Origin: Candidatus Poseidonia sp.
GTDB taxonomy: Archaea > Thermoplasmatota > Poseidoniia > Poseidoniales > Poseidoniaceae
DNA: 64,000 bases
Direction of reading: 5' to 3'
Assembly (NCBI GenBank): GCA_016778305.1
Contig: JADHPT010000005.1
Coordinates: forward strand, 42,566-106,565
Shown here piece after piece: positions 16,651-25,701 of this stretch (its first letter is position 1; every line of letters begins with the position of its first letter). The position numbers and the translations under genes are program-made. The notes beneath the pieces were generated by a model, which was not told the DNA's origin, searched no databases, and worked only from the letters and a program-made list of their open reading frames with translations.

Positions 16651-16838
16651 TCAAATTCACCCCGCTTTTATACCTAATAGCAAAGGGTCCATTTCGGACC
16701 GAACGCCATATGTCCCTTGAGTCCGAGTCCCCCTTATATGCCTGTCCACTCCTTCCATTGGATGACATGAATTTGAGAACAAGGAACGGCTCATATGCAG
16801 ATATAAAGAGAGCAGGTGAAAAAGAAAAAAAGAACAAT
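16651..16838. other. Candidate replication origin region next to cdc6
   Basis: This 188-base gap upstream of cdc6 contains GGTCC-ATTTC-GGACC (16686-16700), a perfect five-base inverted repeat, and CTTCCATTGGATGAC (16752-16766), which resembles the CTTCCAGTGGAAAC core of archaeal origin recognition boxes and is itself centred on the palindrome TCCATTGGA. AT-rich patches (CCTTATATGC, GCAGATATAAAG, GGTGAAAAAGAAAAAAAG) could be unwinding or promoter elements. Only one ORB-like site is seen, so the call is tentative. Confidence 0.35.
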
Positions 16839-17651
16839 TCAAGGCCATGAGAATTGGTCGAAGGAATTCTTGATGGTCCAACCATCTGTCTTCCACACGA
16901 TGGAGTCACCGTCTGAAAGTTGGGTAACGTGGGCGGGGAGTTCAGGAACCTCCTTGGTCAATGTGGTTTCGAATTTCGTGTCTTCATCGATGAAGGTATG
17001 GGTAATAGCCAATGGCGTCGAGCACCGCAAAGCCAACGCTTCCACATCTTTTGGCTTGTGATGATGTGTCGAGGGGACCCAATCTGGAAAACCCATCTCA
17101 AGAACAGCGATTGACGATCGCTCAATCGCCTCGTGAAGTGCATCACATGGCCCCGAATCTCCGCTGTGAACAAAGTTCGCACCGCTTTGATGCTCAAATC
17201 GATAGCCATGAGGGTCCACGGCATCTTCGTGATGAACCTCAAAGCGTTCCCATGTCCAACCGTCGTCGGTTGTTCCAACATCCCGTTCGTCCCACACAAC
17301 CGTCTCAAGAATGCTCTCCAAGGAACCAGGGAAGGCGAGTTGGCACAATTGAGTTAGACGCTCTTTCACAATGGGTGAACCAACAACACGGAGTGGCTGT
17401 AACTGCTCTCGGTCGGAAATGTATTTGCGCTCGAGCAAGAGGAACGGAAATCCAAAGACGTGGTCGCCGTGTACGTGAGTGACAAAGACGGTTCGGAGGT
17501 GAGCGGGCGAATAACCGATTCTTCGCATGCCGATCAGTGCAGTTGGGGGTGCGTCGATGATGTGTTGCTCGTCAAACATCGCAAACGAATGATGTCTGCC
17601 GTGAGGAAGGAAAGCATTTCCAGTCCCCAGCATCACGATGCGATGGTCCAT
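16839..17651 (-). CDS. Metallo-beta-lactamase-fold hydrolase, RNase Z-like
   Basis: A 270-aa MBL-fold protein from the ATG at 17651. The metal motif is VFVTHVHGDHVFGFPFLLLER (HxHGDH), with further ligands in HSGDSGPCDALHEAIE (D), SSIAVLEMGFPDW and LAITHTFIDED (H). The N terminus MDHRIVMLGTGNAFLPHGRHHSFAMF has the LGTG-N-xxPxxGR-xS pattern of RNase Z and related phosphodiesterases. RNase Z trims tRNA 3' ends; some homologues act on cyclic nucleotides or arylsulfates, so substrate is uncertain. The upstream start in the track adds 35 unsupported residues. It is divergent from the flavin reductase gene. Confidence 0.82.
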   Translation of the reverse strand: MDHRIVMLGTGNAFLPHGRHHSFAMFDEQHIIDAPPTALIGMRRIGYSPAHLRTVFVTHVHGDHVFGFPFLLLERKYISDREQLQPLRVVGSPIVKERLTQLCQLAFPGSLESILETVVWDERDVGTTDDGWTWERFEVHHEDAVDPHGYRFEHQSGANFVHSGDSGPCDALHEAIERSSIAVLEMGFPDWVPSTHHHKPKDVEALALRCSTPLAITHTFIDEDTKFETTLTKEVPELPAHVTQLSDGDSIVWKTDGWTIKNSFDQFSWP

Positions 17652-17801
17652 TGAGGTGGCTAACACGCCCTCCTTCTTCTTCTCATCGGTGTTTCTTAGT
17701 TGACCGATGTTGCATCCTTGGAAAGATGTGAATTCATACCAATGATGATAAAGCAACCTTAGGTGGGAAAACCATCGCCACTATGTGGTTGAGGTGAAGG
17801 T

Positions 17802-19049
17802 ATGGCTGATGGTTGGTCTGCAAAAAATCCCTACATGAGTAAAATTACTGAGAATTTCGTTCTCAACGGTGAAGGGTCGCGAAAAGAAACCCGTCACATC
17901 GTCTTCGAACTTGGAGACTCAGGCTTGGACTACAAAGTCGGCGATGCGCTTGGTGTGGTCGCTGAAAATCCCCCTCACATCGTTGACGAATTGATTGCAC
18001 TCCAAGGCTGGAATCCAGAGGCAGAGGTCACGACCCACAAAGGAGAACGCACCCTCCGTGAGGCATTGAAAAAGGATTTTGAAGTACACCTCGCCAACAA
18101 AAAATTCGTCCAATCGCTCACAGAAAAGGTGATTTCAAGCGGCATGAAGATCTCCATGAACATCGTATCCCGGTCCCGCAACAACGAGACCTGGGAAGCA
18201 ACTGAAGACGCAACAACGCTACTTCGCCCCTCTGTTCCTTCCGATGACCCCGCCTCTCAAATCGAAGCCATCGTTGCTGACGCCAAAGCCATCGAAAACT
18301 ACCTATGGACTCGGGATTATATCGACATCATGCGTGAATTTGAGGTAAAATACCCACATGAAGAATTCCTTGAACTCGCTGACCGCCTCAAACCCCGTCT
18401 CTACTCCATCGCATCTTCTCATGATGCCCACCCTGGCTTCGTGGAATTGACTGTTGGAATTGTTCGATTTGAGTACAACGGGCGAGCCCGTGGCGGGCTT
18501 TGCACCCAATTCATGGCCGATGAAATTGACACTTCAGGAGCTCCAATCGGTGTCTTTATGTCACCGACCAAGTCCTTTATCCTTCCAGAAGACAAAGAAA
18601 CCGATATCATCATGGTTGGTCCAGGAACAGGAATAGCTCCTTTCCGAGCCTTCATGGAGCAGCGAGTTCACGATGGTGGTACAGGTAAGAATTGGCTCTT
18701 CTTTGGAGATCAATCAGAGAAAACTGAATTCTATTACAAGGATGAAATCGAACAGTGGATCGATGAAGGTCACATGTACAGATTTACAACTGCATGGTCA
18801 CGCGACCAAGAAGAGAAAATCTACGTTCAACACCGCCTGAAAGAACACGGCGCAGAAGTGTGGGAATGGTTTGAGCGCGGTGCTTACTTCTACATCTGTG
18901 GCGACAAGCAATACATGGCGAAGGACGTTCACAAAGCCCTCATTGACATCGCCGTTGAACACGGTGGCATGTCACTTGACGATGCTACTCATTTCATCGA
19001 AAAGACGATGATGAAGGAACAAAAGCGCTACCTTCGAGACGTCTACTGA
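17802..19049 (+). CDS. CysJ/BoxA-like FAD and NADPH-binding reductase
   Basis: A 415-aa ferredoxin-NADP-reductase-superfamily enzyme. The N-terminal part (YMSKITENFVLNGEGSRKETRHIVFELGDSGLDYKVGDALGVVAENP) is the FAD/connecting domain of sulfite reductase flavoproteins. PRLYSIASSHDAHPGFVELTVGIVRFEYNG is the FAD-binding RxYS motif; IIMVGPGTGIAPFRAFMEQR and WLFFGDQSEKTEFYYKDEIEQW form the NADPH domain; the C terminus RYLRDVY is CysJ-like. There is no FMN-binding flavodoxin domain and no Fe-S cysteine motif, so it must pass electrons to a separate partner. The BoxB-like oxygenase is a plausible one, since BoxA is the reductase of BoxB. GAGGTGA precedes the ATG. Confidence 0.85.
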   Translation: MADGWSAKNPYMSKITENFVLNGEGSRKETRHIVFELGDSGLDYKVGDALGVVAENPPHIVDELIALQGWNPEAEVTTHKGERTLREALKKDFEVHLANKKFVQSLTEKVISSGMKISMNIVSRSRNNETWEATEDATTLLRPSVPSDDPASQIEAIVADAKAIENYLWTRDYIDIMREFEVKYPHEEFLELADRLKPRLYSIASSHDAHPGFVELTVGIVRFEYNGRARGGLCTQFMADEIDTSGAPIGVFMSPTKSFILPEDKETDIIMVGPGTGIAPFRAFMEQRVHDGGTGKNWLFFGDQSEKTEFYYKDEIEQWIDEGHMYRFTTAWSRDQEEKIYVQHRLKEHGAEVWEWFERGAYFYICGDKQYMAKDVHKALIDIAVEHGGMSLDDATHFIEKTMMKEQKRYLRDVY

Positions 19050-19052
19050 TCT

Positions 19053-19517
19053 TCACTCCGACGGGAGTGGAATGCTGACTACTGGGACTGCTGAGGCTCG
19101 TGCCAAATCTTCCATTCGCTTGGTCCAAACCGAATCAGGTCCTGGGAATGCCAACATGTGCGTCGCATGCTTGAGCATGCGTTTTCCAAGGTCAGCAATT
19201 GCTTCTGGACGACCTGAATCGACTCCGTCTGATGAACGCGGACCCGCCCACGCCTCAGTAAAAACCGCAATGGGAATGTTGTTGTTATCAGCCCAGCGCT
19301 CGGCTAGAAAATCAACCCCGCTCGCACCGCCCAGTATGATGACATCTGGATAACCCTGGTACTTCACCCACTGTTCAATTTCGGTTTCAAGGAAGGAGTA
19401 ATCATAAAATTTAGAATTTCCACAAATGACCAAATTGATGATTCGCCCATCGTTATTCAGGTCCTTTCCTGCTAGTTTCCGCAACACACTGCTGCCGGTT
19501 GCCTCTGCTCCGCTCAT
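19053..19517 (-). CDS. SLOG-like nucleotide-binding protein
   Basis: A roughly 154-aa Rossmann-like protein. IINLVICGNSKFYDYSFLETEIEQWVKYQGYPDVIILGGASGVDFLAERWADNNNIPIAVFTEAW matches the pattern of DUF2493/YspA-type SLOG domains: a first strand ending in a G, then the GGASGVD phosphate loop followed by AERWA. KRMLKHATHMLAFPGPDSVWTKRMEDLARASAVPVVSI is the second half. Such proteins bind nucleotides or nucleotide-derived signals; some work in stress or defence signalling. The start at 19517 is a choice among several. The stop is three bases from the convergent reductase gene. Confidence 0.72.
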   Translation of the reverse strand: MSGAEATGSSVLRKLAGKDLNNDGRIINLVICGNSKFYDYSFLETEIEQWVKYQGYPDVIILGGASGVDFLAERWADNNNIPIAVFTEAWAGPRSSDGVDSGRPEAIADLGKRMLKHATHMLAFPGPDSVWTKRMEDLARASAVPVVSIPLPSE

Positions 19518-19656
19518 GTTATACCATAGGCGTAGGGGGTTATCAAATCTCGGCATTATTTTTCATTTCTAAGTCAATTTCTACCAATCTGCAATCAAAT
19601 TTCTTCCGTTTTTCGGTTAATTCCTCTGCTCAGATCGAGGTAAATCGTAAGAATGA

Positions 19657-20730
19657 TTGGCCCGTCATGAAGACGTGAAAGATTCCTCGGATGCAAGCGT
19701 TCCTGCAGCACCTCGCCTTCCACCAGTTGGTGGATGGCCTCGAGCGATTGTACTTCGCATCCTGGCATTGGCGCTCGCTGGCTATGCCGTATCAAATAAC
19801 CAAGATGGATTGGGGGCAATTATCGTTCTCTTCGTACTGGTAGTCCCCTTTGAACGGCTCTTCCCACGTCACGACCATCAGGGGTTTCGCCGTCCGCATC
19901 TCGAACTTGATGTAGGCTATGCATTTGCCTCGCCTGTCCTTCAGAGCGTTGGTTTGGTAGCGGCCGTTCTCGTTGGTGTTCTGAGTTTAGCTTGGATTCC
20001 CGGATTGTTGCTTCGCCCCTACGTTCAGTCAATACCTGAACCATATCTGCTCATCGTGGGTGTGATGTTGTTTGACTTGATGGGCTATTGGACTCACCGT
20101 TTCTACCATGAGGTACCTCAACTTTGGCGTTTTCATGCCATCCACCATTCACCAGAAGACATGGATTGGGCCAGCGGTTTTCGCGCCCATCCTTTTGATG
20201 GTACGCTGATCGCTCCAGCGTTTTTCTTTCTTATCGCAGCCGGTTTCTCCGCAGAAACTTCAGGGTTGATTGCCATTGCCCAAATCTTACTCGGGCTGTT
20301 CCTCCACGCAAATGTCCGTCTTTGGTTACGTCCGCTATCGAAGATCATCATGACACCCGAATTTCATCACTGGCATCACTCCAATGAGGAGGATGCCATA
20401 TGGTGCAATTATTCGACCTTCTTGCCCCTGTGGGATTTGATCTTTGGAACATATTACATGCCCAGCGACAAACGCCCAACCGTATACGGAATTGATGAAC
20501 ACATTCCAATGACCATGATGGAGCAATTGCAATACCCGCTGACCGGTATCGGTAACCCACTGCGCATCATTCGTCATCCATGGCGCTCATTCAAGAGGAT
20601 GCTTGTGACTTTACGAGGCATCTTGGGCATGATGAGGCGCTCCATGTTTCGTCCTCGGGGTCAGCCTTTTGTCCGTGCAGTCGCTTATGTTCAGGGAGAT
20701 GACGAATCCGTGGTTGAAACCCCACCTTGA
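19657..20730 (+). CDS. Fatty acid hydroxylase / sterol desaturase family membrane protein
   Basis: A 357-aa membrane di-iron protein. The histidine clusters that bind iron are present in order: HRFYH (YWTHRFYHEVPQLWRFH), HAIHH and, after a further membrane segment, PEFHHWHHSNEED. Four to five membrane helices surround them (IVLRILALALAGYAV, VGLVAAVLVGVLSLAWI, LLIVGVMLFDLMGYW, GTLIAPAFFFLIAAGF). Family members hydroxylate or desaturate lipids or sterols with O2. Here the substrate is unknown; an isoprenoid quinone, carotenoid or acyl lipid is possible. The track start is TTG; a GTG at 19675 is an alternative. The biotin carboxylase gene follows 63 bases later. Confidence 0.85.
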   Translation: MARHEDVKDSSDASVPAAPRLPPVGGWPRAIVLRILALALAGYAVSNNQDGLGAIIVLFVLVVPFERLFPRHDHQGFRRPHLELDVGYAFASPVLQSVGLVAAVLVGVLSLAWIPGLLLRPYVQSIPEPYLLIVGVMLFDLMGYWTHRFYHEVPQLWRFHAIHHSPEDMDWASGFRAHPFDGTLIAPAFFFLIAAGFSAETSGLIAIAQILLGLFLHANVRLWLRPLSKIIMTPEFHHWHHSNEEDAIWCNYSTFLPLWDLIFGTYYMPSDKRPTVYGIDEHIPMTMMEQLQYPLTGIGNPLRIIRHPWRSFKRMLVTLRGILGMMRRSMFRPRGQPFVRAVAYVQGDDESVVETPP

Positions 20731-20793
20731 ATCGCTTCTTCCACGTGAAATATCACCGCTTTGCTCATAGATTGCTTCGGTTGCCGTGGTTCT

Positions 20794-22134
20794 ATGGGCT
20801 TCAAGCGTGTTCTCATTGCAAACCGAGGCGAAATTGCGCTCCGCATCCTCCGCACCTTGCGCGATATGGGCATTGAGGCAGCGATTATTCACGGTCGAGA
20901 AGACCGCCTCTCGCTTCCTGTTCGCATGGCAGATATTGCTTATCCGAATTACCGAACCAACCCCTTAGACTCCTATCTCGACATTGAATCAGTGGTACAG
21001 GCTGCAAAAGAATTGGAATGCGACGCAGTACATCCAGGTTACGGTTTCTTAGCCGAAAACGCCGCATTCGTAGCTCGCCTTGAGGAGGAAGGAATTACCT
21101 TCATCGGTCCAGCATCGGGTGTCATCACGTTGCTCGGCGATAAGATCGAGGCCCGAGCAGCGATGGAAGCGGCCGGACTTCCAACCGCGAAAGGCTCTTC
21201 AGAACCTATTTCCAGTGCTGATGTCGCAAGTGAACTCGCTGATGAAATCGGTTACCCCGTCATCATCAAGGCAGCAGCTGGCGGTGGTGGCATAGGCATG
21301 CAGATTGTCGAGAAGGCCGATGAATTTGAAGGCGCTCTCAAACTGTGTCAATCACGAGCACGGTCGGCCTTCGGTGACGAACGGGTCTTTGTTGAGAAAT
21401 ACATCCAAGGAGCTCAGCACGTCGAGTTCCAGGTTCTTGCCGATGGTAAGAAGGCGATACATTTCGGTGAACGCTTTTGCTCCATCCAACGCCGACATCA
21501 GAAGTTGGTTGAAGAGGGTCCATGGTTGGATGATGCCAAGCGAGCAGAAATCGGAGACCTCGTGTGCCGCGGAGCTGAATCCGTTGGCTACAAGGGCCTT
21601 GCAACCTTTGAATTCCTTCGCGATGCACACGGTGACTTTTACTTCCTCGAAGTCAATCCGCGCGTCCAAGTTGAACACACCGTTACCGAATTGATTACCG
21701 GCCATAATCTGGTTGAACTCGGAATTCGGGTGGCACAAGGAGAAGCACTGCCACTTTCCCAAGAGGACATCACGTGGCGAGGTCACTCAATTCAATGCAG
21801 ATTGAATGCAGAAGATCCACGTGAATTCGTGCCCAGTCCTGGTCGTTTGTGGGAGTGCCATTTCCCGAGTGGCTTCGGTGTCCGATGTGACACACACGCT
21901 CACCCCGGATACGAAATGCCAGGTTGCTTTGACTCCCTGCTTGCAAAATTACTCGTTTGGGGGCGTGATCGTGAAGACGCTATCGCTCGAATGAAGACGG
22001 CACTTGATGAAACCATCATCACGGGTGTTGAACATCTCATTCCGCTGCACCGCAGGATTATGGATGAGAAGGATTTCAACAGCGGTGACATCACGATTCA
22101 GTATATCGACATGCATCAAGAACTTCTTGGATGA
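20794..22134 (+). CDS. Biotin carboxylase subunit of an acyl-CoA or pyruvate carboxylase
   Basis: A 446-aa ATP-grasp enzyme starting at MGFKRVLIANRGEIALRILR. Signatures are DAVHPGYGFLAENAAFV, VIIKAAAGGGGIGMQIV (ATP-binding Gly-rich loop), EKYIQGAQHVEFQVLAD, GERFCSIQRRHQKLVEEGP and FYFLEVNPRVQVEHTVTELITG (metal and bicarbonate site). It carboxylates biotin on a separate BCCP; no BCCP or carboxyltransferase gene is visible in the window. If part of acetyl- or propionyl-CoA carboxylase it would make the malonyl- or methylmalonyl-CoA that the megasynthase at 36-45 kb needs, but the partner is unproven. The PfkB gene begins 18 bases later. Confidence 0.94.
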   Translation: MGFKRVLIANRGEIALRILRTLRDMGIEAAIIHGREDRLSLPVRMADIAYPNYRTNPLDSYLDIESVVQAAKELECDAVHPGYGFLAENAAFVARLEEEGITFIGPASGVITLLGDKIEARAAMEAAGLPTAKGSSEPISSADVASELADEIGYPVIIKAAAGGGGIGMQIVEKADEFEGALKLCQSRARSAFGDERVFVEKYIQGAQHVEFQVLADGKKAIHFGERFCSIQRRHQKLVEEGPWLDDAKRAEIGDLVCRGAESVGYKGLATFEFLRDAHGDFYFLEVNPRVQVEHTVTELITGHNLVELGIRVAQGEALPLSQEDITWRGHSIQCRLNAEDPREFVPSPGRLWECHFPSGFGVRCDTHAHPGYEMPGCFDSLLAKLLVWGRDREDAIARMKTALDETIITGVEHLIPLHRRIMDEKDFNSGDITIQYIDMHQELLG

Positions 22135-22152
22135 TTTTGGAGGTGGTTTGTT

Positions 22153-23076
22153 ATGAGTGTTCTTATTGTCGGAAGTATCGCTTACGACTCGGTGGAATCT
22201 CCCGCCGGCTCCGTGACCAATGCTTTGGGTGGCTCTGCCACCTACAGCGGTTTGTCGTGTCAATTCATTCAGCGTCTCCACGATGGTCCAAATGCCAGCC
22301 TCGTGGGCGTCGTAGGTTCTGATTTCACCTCAGCAGACCGTGAGGTTTTGTCTCAATCAGGTCTTGAACTCAGTGGACTTGAGGTGGCTGAAGGTGAAAC
22401 CTTTCGATGGGAAGGCGCCTATCACGGGGCGATGGCTGAAGCGGAAACACGTGCGACCTACCTCAACGTGTTCGAACATTTTGAGCCACGAGTTCCCGAC
22501 CATGCAAAGCAGCCAACGATTTTGTTCTGCGCAAACCTTCACCCGGTCATTCAACGAAACGTGATGGAGCAAACATCGCCCCTTCGCTTCACGATGCTCG
22601 ATTCGATGAATCTCTGGATCGACATCGCTCGTGTTGAATTGCTCGAGGTGATGACGGCTGCAGATTTGGTCATCATCAATGACGGTGAGGCACGCATGCT
22701 CTCTCAAGAAGACAATCTCGTTCGTGCCATGCATGACCTTGCGGAGCAGACGGAGACGACCACGCTGATCGTCAAGCGAGGTGAGCACGGCGTGCTTGCC
22801 CTGCATCGTGGTGAATTGCTCGCACTCCCGGCCTACCCTACTGGCAACCTCGTTGACCCCACAGGTTGTGGTGATACCTTTGCAGGGGCACTGGCCTCAC
22901 ATCTTTCCCAACGTACTCATGCTTTGGAAATGGCCGAATTGCGCGACGGTTTGATGATGGCTACAGTGATGGCGAGTTTCACCCTTGAAGCCTTTGGAAC
23001 TGATGCCCTACGAGCCTTAGAGGTCCAAGAATTCGATAGTCGTTATGCGGCCTATCGTGCGATGCTCGGACTTTGA
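22153..23076 (+). CDS. PfkB-family sugar/nucleoside kinase
   Basis: A 307-aa ribokinase-fold protein. The N-terminal ALGGSATYSGLSCQFIQRL is the substrate-binding GG motif of the family, and NLVDPTGCGDTFAGALASHLSQ is the catalytic DTxGxGD anion-hole signature with Cys in place of the usual Ala. DLVIINDGEARML corresponds to the conserved NxxE magnesium region in form N-D-G-E. PfkB members phosphorylate sugars, nucleosides or fructose phosphates; the substrate cannot be assigned. TTGGAGGTGG upstream serves as the ribosome site. The stop is one base from the convergent gene. Confidence 0.9.
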   Translation: MSVLIVGSIAYDSVESPAGSVTNALGGSATYSGLSCQFIQRLHDGPNASLVGVVGSDFTSADREVLSQSGLELSGLEVAEGETFRWEGAYHGAMAEAETRATYLNVFEHFEPRVPDHAKQPTILFCANLHPVIQRNVMEQTSPLRFTMLDSMNLWIDIARVELLEVMTAADLVIINDGEARMLSQEDNLVRAMHDLAEQTETTTLIVKRGEHGVLALHRGELLALPAYPTGNLVDPTGCGDTFAGALASHLSQRTHALEMAELRDGLMMATVMASFTLEAFGTDALRALEVQEFDSRYAAYRAMLGL

Positions 23077-23077
23077 A

Positions 23078-24538
23078 TCAACGGTCATCCAAGCGGCGAA
23101 CATGAACGGTCTCATCTTCTGATGTCGTAGGGGTTAAATCGCCAAATGAAAGTGCATCAAGGCTTTCTTGAAGTTCACTCGTGAGTTCCTCGGCTGCAGC
23201 CAATATGGCGCGTCCACGTGCTGCAATACGGTCCGCAGCCTCCCGTTCTAACAAACCGCCATTCTCGACCGACAGGCGGTCTAAGATTTCCTCGTTGGGG
23301 GGTGTATTGCTCTCGGTTTGCTCACGAAGTGCAGATGAGGTTTCACTTGTACCGAAGGGTGAGGGGCGAGCCGGGCCAATCGTGTTGCCGAGCAGGGTGG
23401 CGGATACATCTCTGATCCTTCTCAAGAACCCTCTGCCCTGAGGTGGCCGAGAGGTAAACCCTGTCACGCGTCGAGGTGTGAATGGCGTATCCTCCATTCT
23501 TCGTGGTTCCCTGGGTTTGAGAACTTGGGGGGTTTGAGGTAGGGGATCTGGGAGTTCTTCAGGCTCGATGATGGCCTCAAGAAGTTCAGCATCCAACATG
23601 AGGTCCTCACCATTGTCTTCAGGCTCCTCAACCGCTTGTTGATGGGAGGGAATGTGAACTTCCGACCGACCCCAAAACGAGGGCAGTGGCTGAGGTGTAT
23701 CCGCCGTCGTAGGTATGCCTGCTCCTTGATGCATCGGTGGAGCAACAGCATGGACGGGGAGGAGAATTGGGTGGGAGATGGGCCCTGGGCGATGGTCAGG
23801 GCTGTATGTTGCCGTCTCAGCCTGACTTTGTTGACCGTGATAAGTGGTGAGAAAACTGGGCAAAAGCGTGGGAACTGGAGGGATGGACTGGTCGGTTGGC
23901 AACCAATCCATCTCATCTTCAATCAGAGGGGCATCAGAAACATCGCTTGATTCTGGGAGGAGTAAACGGTCAATGGACGCAGGTTGGTGGATGATCACGG
24001 GCAACTCAGGGGCAGGTAAGATCTCTGAATCGTTCCAGCCTCCATAACTCGCCGCAAGAATGGCTTCGTAATTGGTCCTCGCCTCCTCAACCGACTTCCC
24101 TTTCAACACTTTGTTAACCATAAACCCAAGTCGGTGCAGGGTCGCCTCATTTCCAAATAGAACGTGTGAATCACCGGATGATGCATGAACCGTAAAGGTC
24201 GGTTGCTTTGTGAGGAAGCGAGCCAAGATGAACAAAGCTCCCAATCCAATGAAGGCGAGGCGGTAAAGCGGGGGATCCATCAAGCGGTATCCAATCCAAA
24301 TAAATGCGCCACCAAGAACGACCAGCCAAGCAGGGACCAAGTGCGTTGAGTGGTGTTGGACAGTGTCGATGGCACCCAGTCGCACGTCAATGCCCGTGGT
24401 ACGACGGCCTCGGATGCTTAGCATGCGCTCATCCAGATGAATGTTCACCCGTTCCGATGATTCTGCCAACCGAAGCGACGGAAACACTTCCGTGTCCACC
24501 CCACTCGTTGGTACAGAATGCTGCCCAATTTCGTGCAT
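23078..24538 (-). CDS. Membrane protein with PH-like N terminus and long proline-rich tail
   Basis: A 486-aa protein I cannot assign. Residues 30-65 (ERVNIHLDERMLSIRGRRTTGIDVRLGAIDTVQHHS) look like a bacterial PH-type beta domain, interrupted by two membrane helices (LVPAWLVVLGGAFIWIGYRL, LYRLAFIGLGALFILARFL) and closed by FTVHASSGDSHVLFGNEATLHRLGFMVNKVLKG. From about residue 170 to 400 it is low-complexity, rich in Pro, Gln, Glu and Ser, and likely disordered. The last 60 residues (ILDRLSVENGGLLEREAADRIAARGRAILAAAEELTSELQESLDAL) are helical, possibly coiled-coil. A membrane scaffold or sensor is possible. Confidence 0.78.
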   Translation of the reverse strand: MHEIGQHSVPTSGVDTEVFPSLRLAESSERVNIHLDERMLSIRGRRTTGIDVRLGAIDTVQHHSTHLVPAWLVVLGGAFIWIGYRLMDPPLYRLAFIGLGALFILARFLTKQPTFTVHASSGDSHVLFGNEATLHRLGFMVNKVLKGKSVEEARTNYEAILAASYGGWNDSEILPAPELPVIIHQPASIDRLLLPESSDVSDAPLIEDEMDWLPTDQSIPPVPTLLPSFLTTYHGQQSQAETATYSPDHRPGPISHPILLPVHAVAPPMHQGAGIPTTADTPQPLPSFWGRSEVHIPSHQQAVEEPEDNGEDLMLDAELLEAIIEPEELPDPLPQTPQVLKPREPRRMEDTPFTPRRVTGFTSRPPQGRGFLRRIRDVSATLLGNTIGPARPSPFGTSETSSALREQTESNTPPNEEILDRLSVENGGLLEREAADRIAARGRAILAAAEELTSELQESLDALSFGDLTPTTSEDETVHVRRLDDR

Positions 24539-24637
24539 CCCGTTCCTCGGTCCATTGGTGAGAGGTTAAGAAACCACCGCAAAACTTCCACCTCTTGAGG
24601 CAAGATAGTTCCTTGATGGAGAAACGCCGAGAGCCAA

Positions 24638-25660
24638 TCAATCTTGACGTTCTGCTCGTGCAGAGCCCATGATTCGAGGTCTTGAATCAAGTTGGGCTAT
24701 GAGGACAGAGGGTGGATCAGTAGTACGAATGAAGAGAGGGCTCTCCCACTTCACGGTCACCTGCTCTCCTTCAGCATGGTCCACTCGGCCGACAACAAAT
24801 TGCAAGTCAACGCTAGCGTGGACGACATCTCCCTTGGCAAGGACTCGCTTTTGAAAAGGCGAAGTTTTCAGATGGACCAACGAAGTACTGTGCTGTTCAA
24901 TCGCAAGCGGTGGCGTGATTCCAGTTTGCTTGTCTTCAACGGCAGGATGGACGATGATGCTGCTTCCTGTTAGGTGCTCTTCCTTCGCGTTCCGAAGAGC
25001 GAGGCCGACTCGATCACCCGCAGAGGCAACGGGCACGTCATCATCCATGACCTGCAGTGATTTTGCAGTGCCAGGTCCACGGGCTGGGAGCAACATCAAT
25101 TCGTCGTGGACGTTAACGCTGCCTGCTTGGACGTATCCAATCGCCACCAGGCCGATACCTTTGACGTTGAAATGTTGGTCAACGGGGAGTACGAGTGGTG
25201 CTTGGGTATTGGCGAGAAGTTCCGGCTCTTTCTCGTCCATCAACCTGTAGAGGCACTCACGCAGGTGAACGCCATCATTGGTTTCAAAGGTCCAATCCTT
25301 CAAGCCTGCTTGCTTGAATAACATTGCCGCTTGGTCTTCATCAACCCATTCGCCTTGTGGTGGATTGAGGACAGCAAGCCCGTTTTCGATACCTGCACTG
25401 GCAAAGGCGACCAAAACCTCACCGAGGGTTGCATCGATGGCGGTGACTTCGATTACGCCGACGCGAGCGGTTGAAAGGGCGTTGAGAAAGGGGGGCAATC
25501 GCTCAGGATATTTTGCAGGGCGTATCAGAGAGAGGATGCGCGCGCCGTCTTGCCCTGCTTCTTTGTGAACGTAGGTGTGAACGTCTCGTTGATCAGCTGC
25601 TTTTGCAATGCTTTTTGCGAGGTCATCGGAGCCGATGATGGCGATGTTGAGTACGACCAT
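24638..25660 (-). CDS. SelB/EF-Tu-like protein without GTPase motifs
   Basis: A 340-aa protein built like a translational GTPase. Residues about 170-340 resemble elongation-factor beta-barrel domains 2 and 3 (LPVDQHFNVKGIGLVAIGYVQAGSVNVHDELMLLP, DDVPVASAGDRVGLALRNAKEEHLTGSSIIV, LHLK-type third domain). The N-terminal domain keeps the fold pattern but lacks P-loop GxxxxGK(S/T): the equivalent region reads IAIIGSDDLAKSIAKAADQ. No NKxD or DxxG motif is visible either. This matches what I recall of archaeal SelB-like proteins with degenerate G domains. Its function is not known. The ATG at 25660 was preferred to the TTG at 25672. Confidence 0.75.
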   Translation of the reverse strand: MVVLNIAIIGSDDLAKSIAKAADQRDVHTYVHKEAGQDGARILSLIRPAKYPERLPPFLNALSTARVGVIEVTAIDATLGEVLVAFASAGIENGLAVLNPPQGEWVDEDQAAMLFKQAGLKDWTFETNDGVHLRECLYRLMDEKEPELLANTQAPLVLPVDQHFNVKGIGLVAIGYVQAGSVNVHDELMLLPARGPGTAKSLQVMDDDVPVASAGDRVGLALRNAKEEHLTGSSIIVHPAVEDKQTGITPPLAIEQHSTSLVHLKTSPFQKRVLAKGDVVHASVDLQFVVGRVDHAEGEQVTVKWESPLFIRTTDPPSVLIAQLDSRPRIMGSARAERQD

Positions 25661-25701
25661 ATCTGCACCCAACGGTCAGGGCTTCATGAAGGATAGGGTA
25701 T

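Noticed and set aside
16665-16672. TATAAAAG on the minus strand as the cdc6 TATA box
   Set aside because: It is only about 15 bases from the ATG, too close for a start of transcription upstream, and partly abuts a good GGGGTGA ribosome site.
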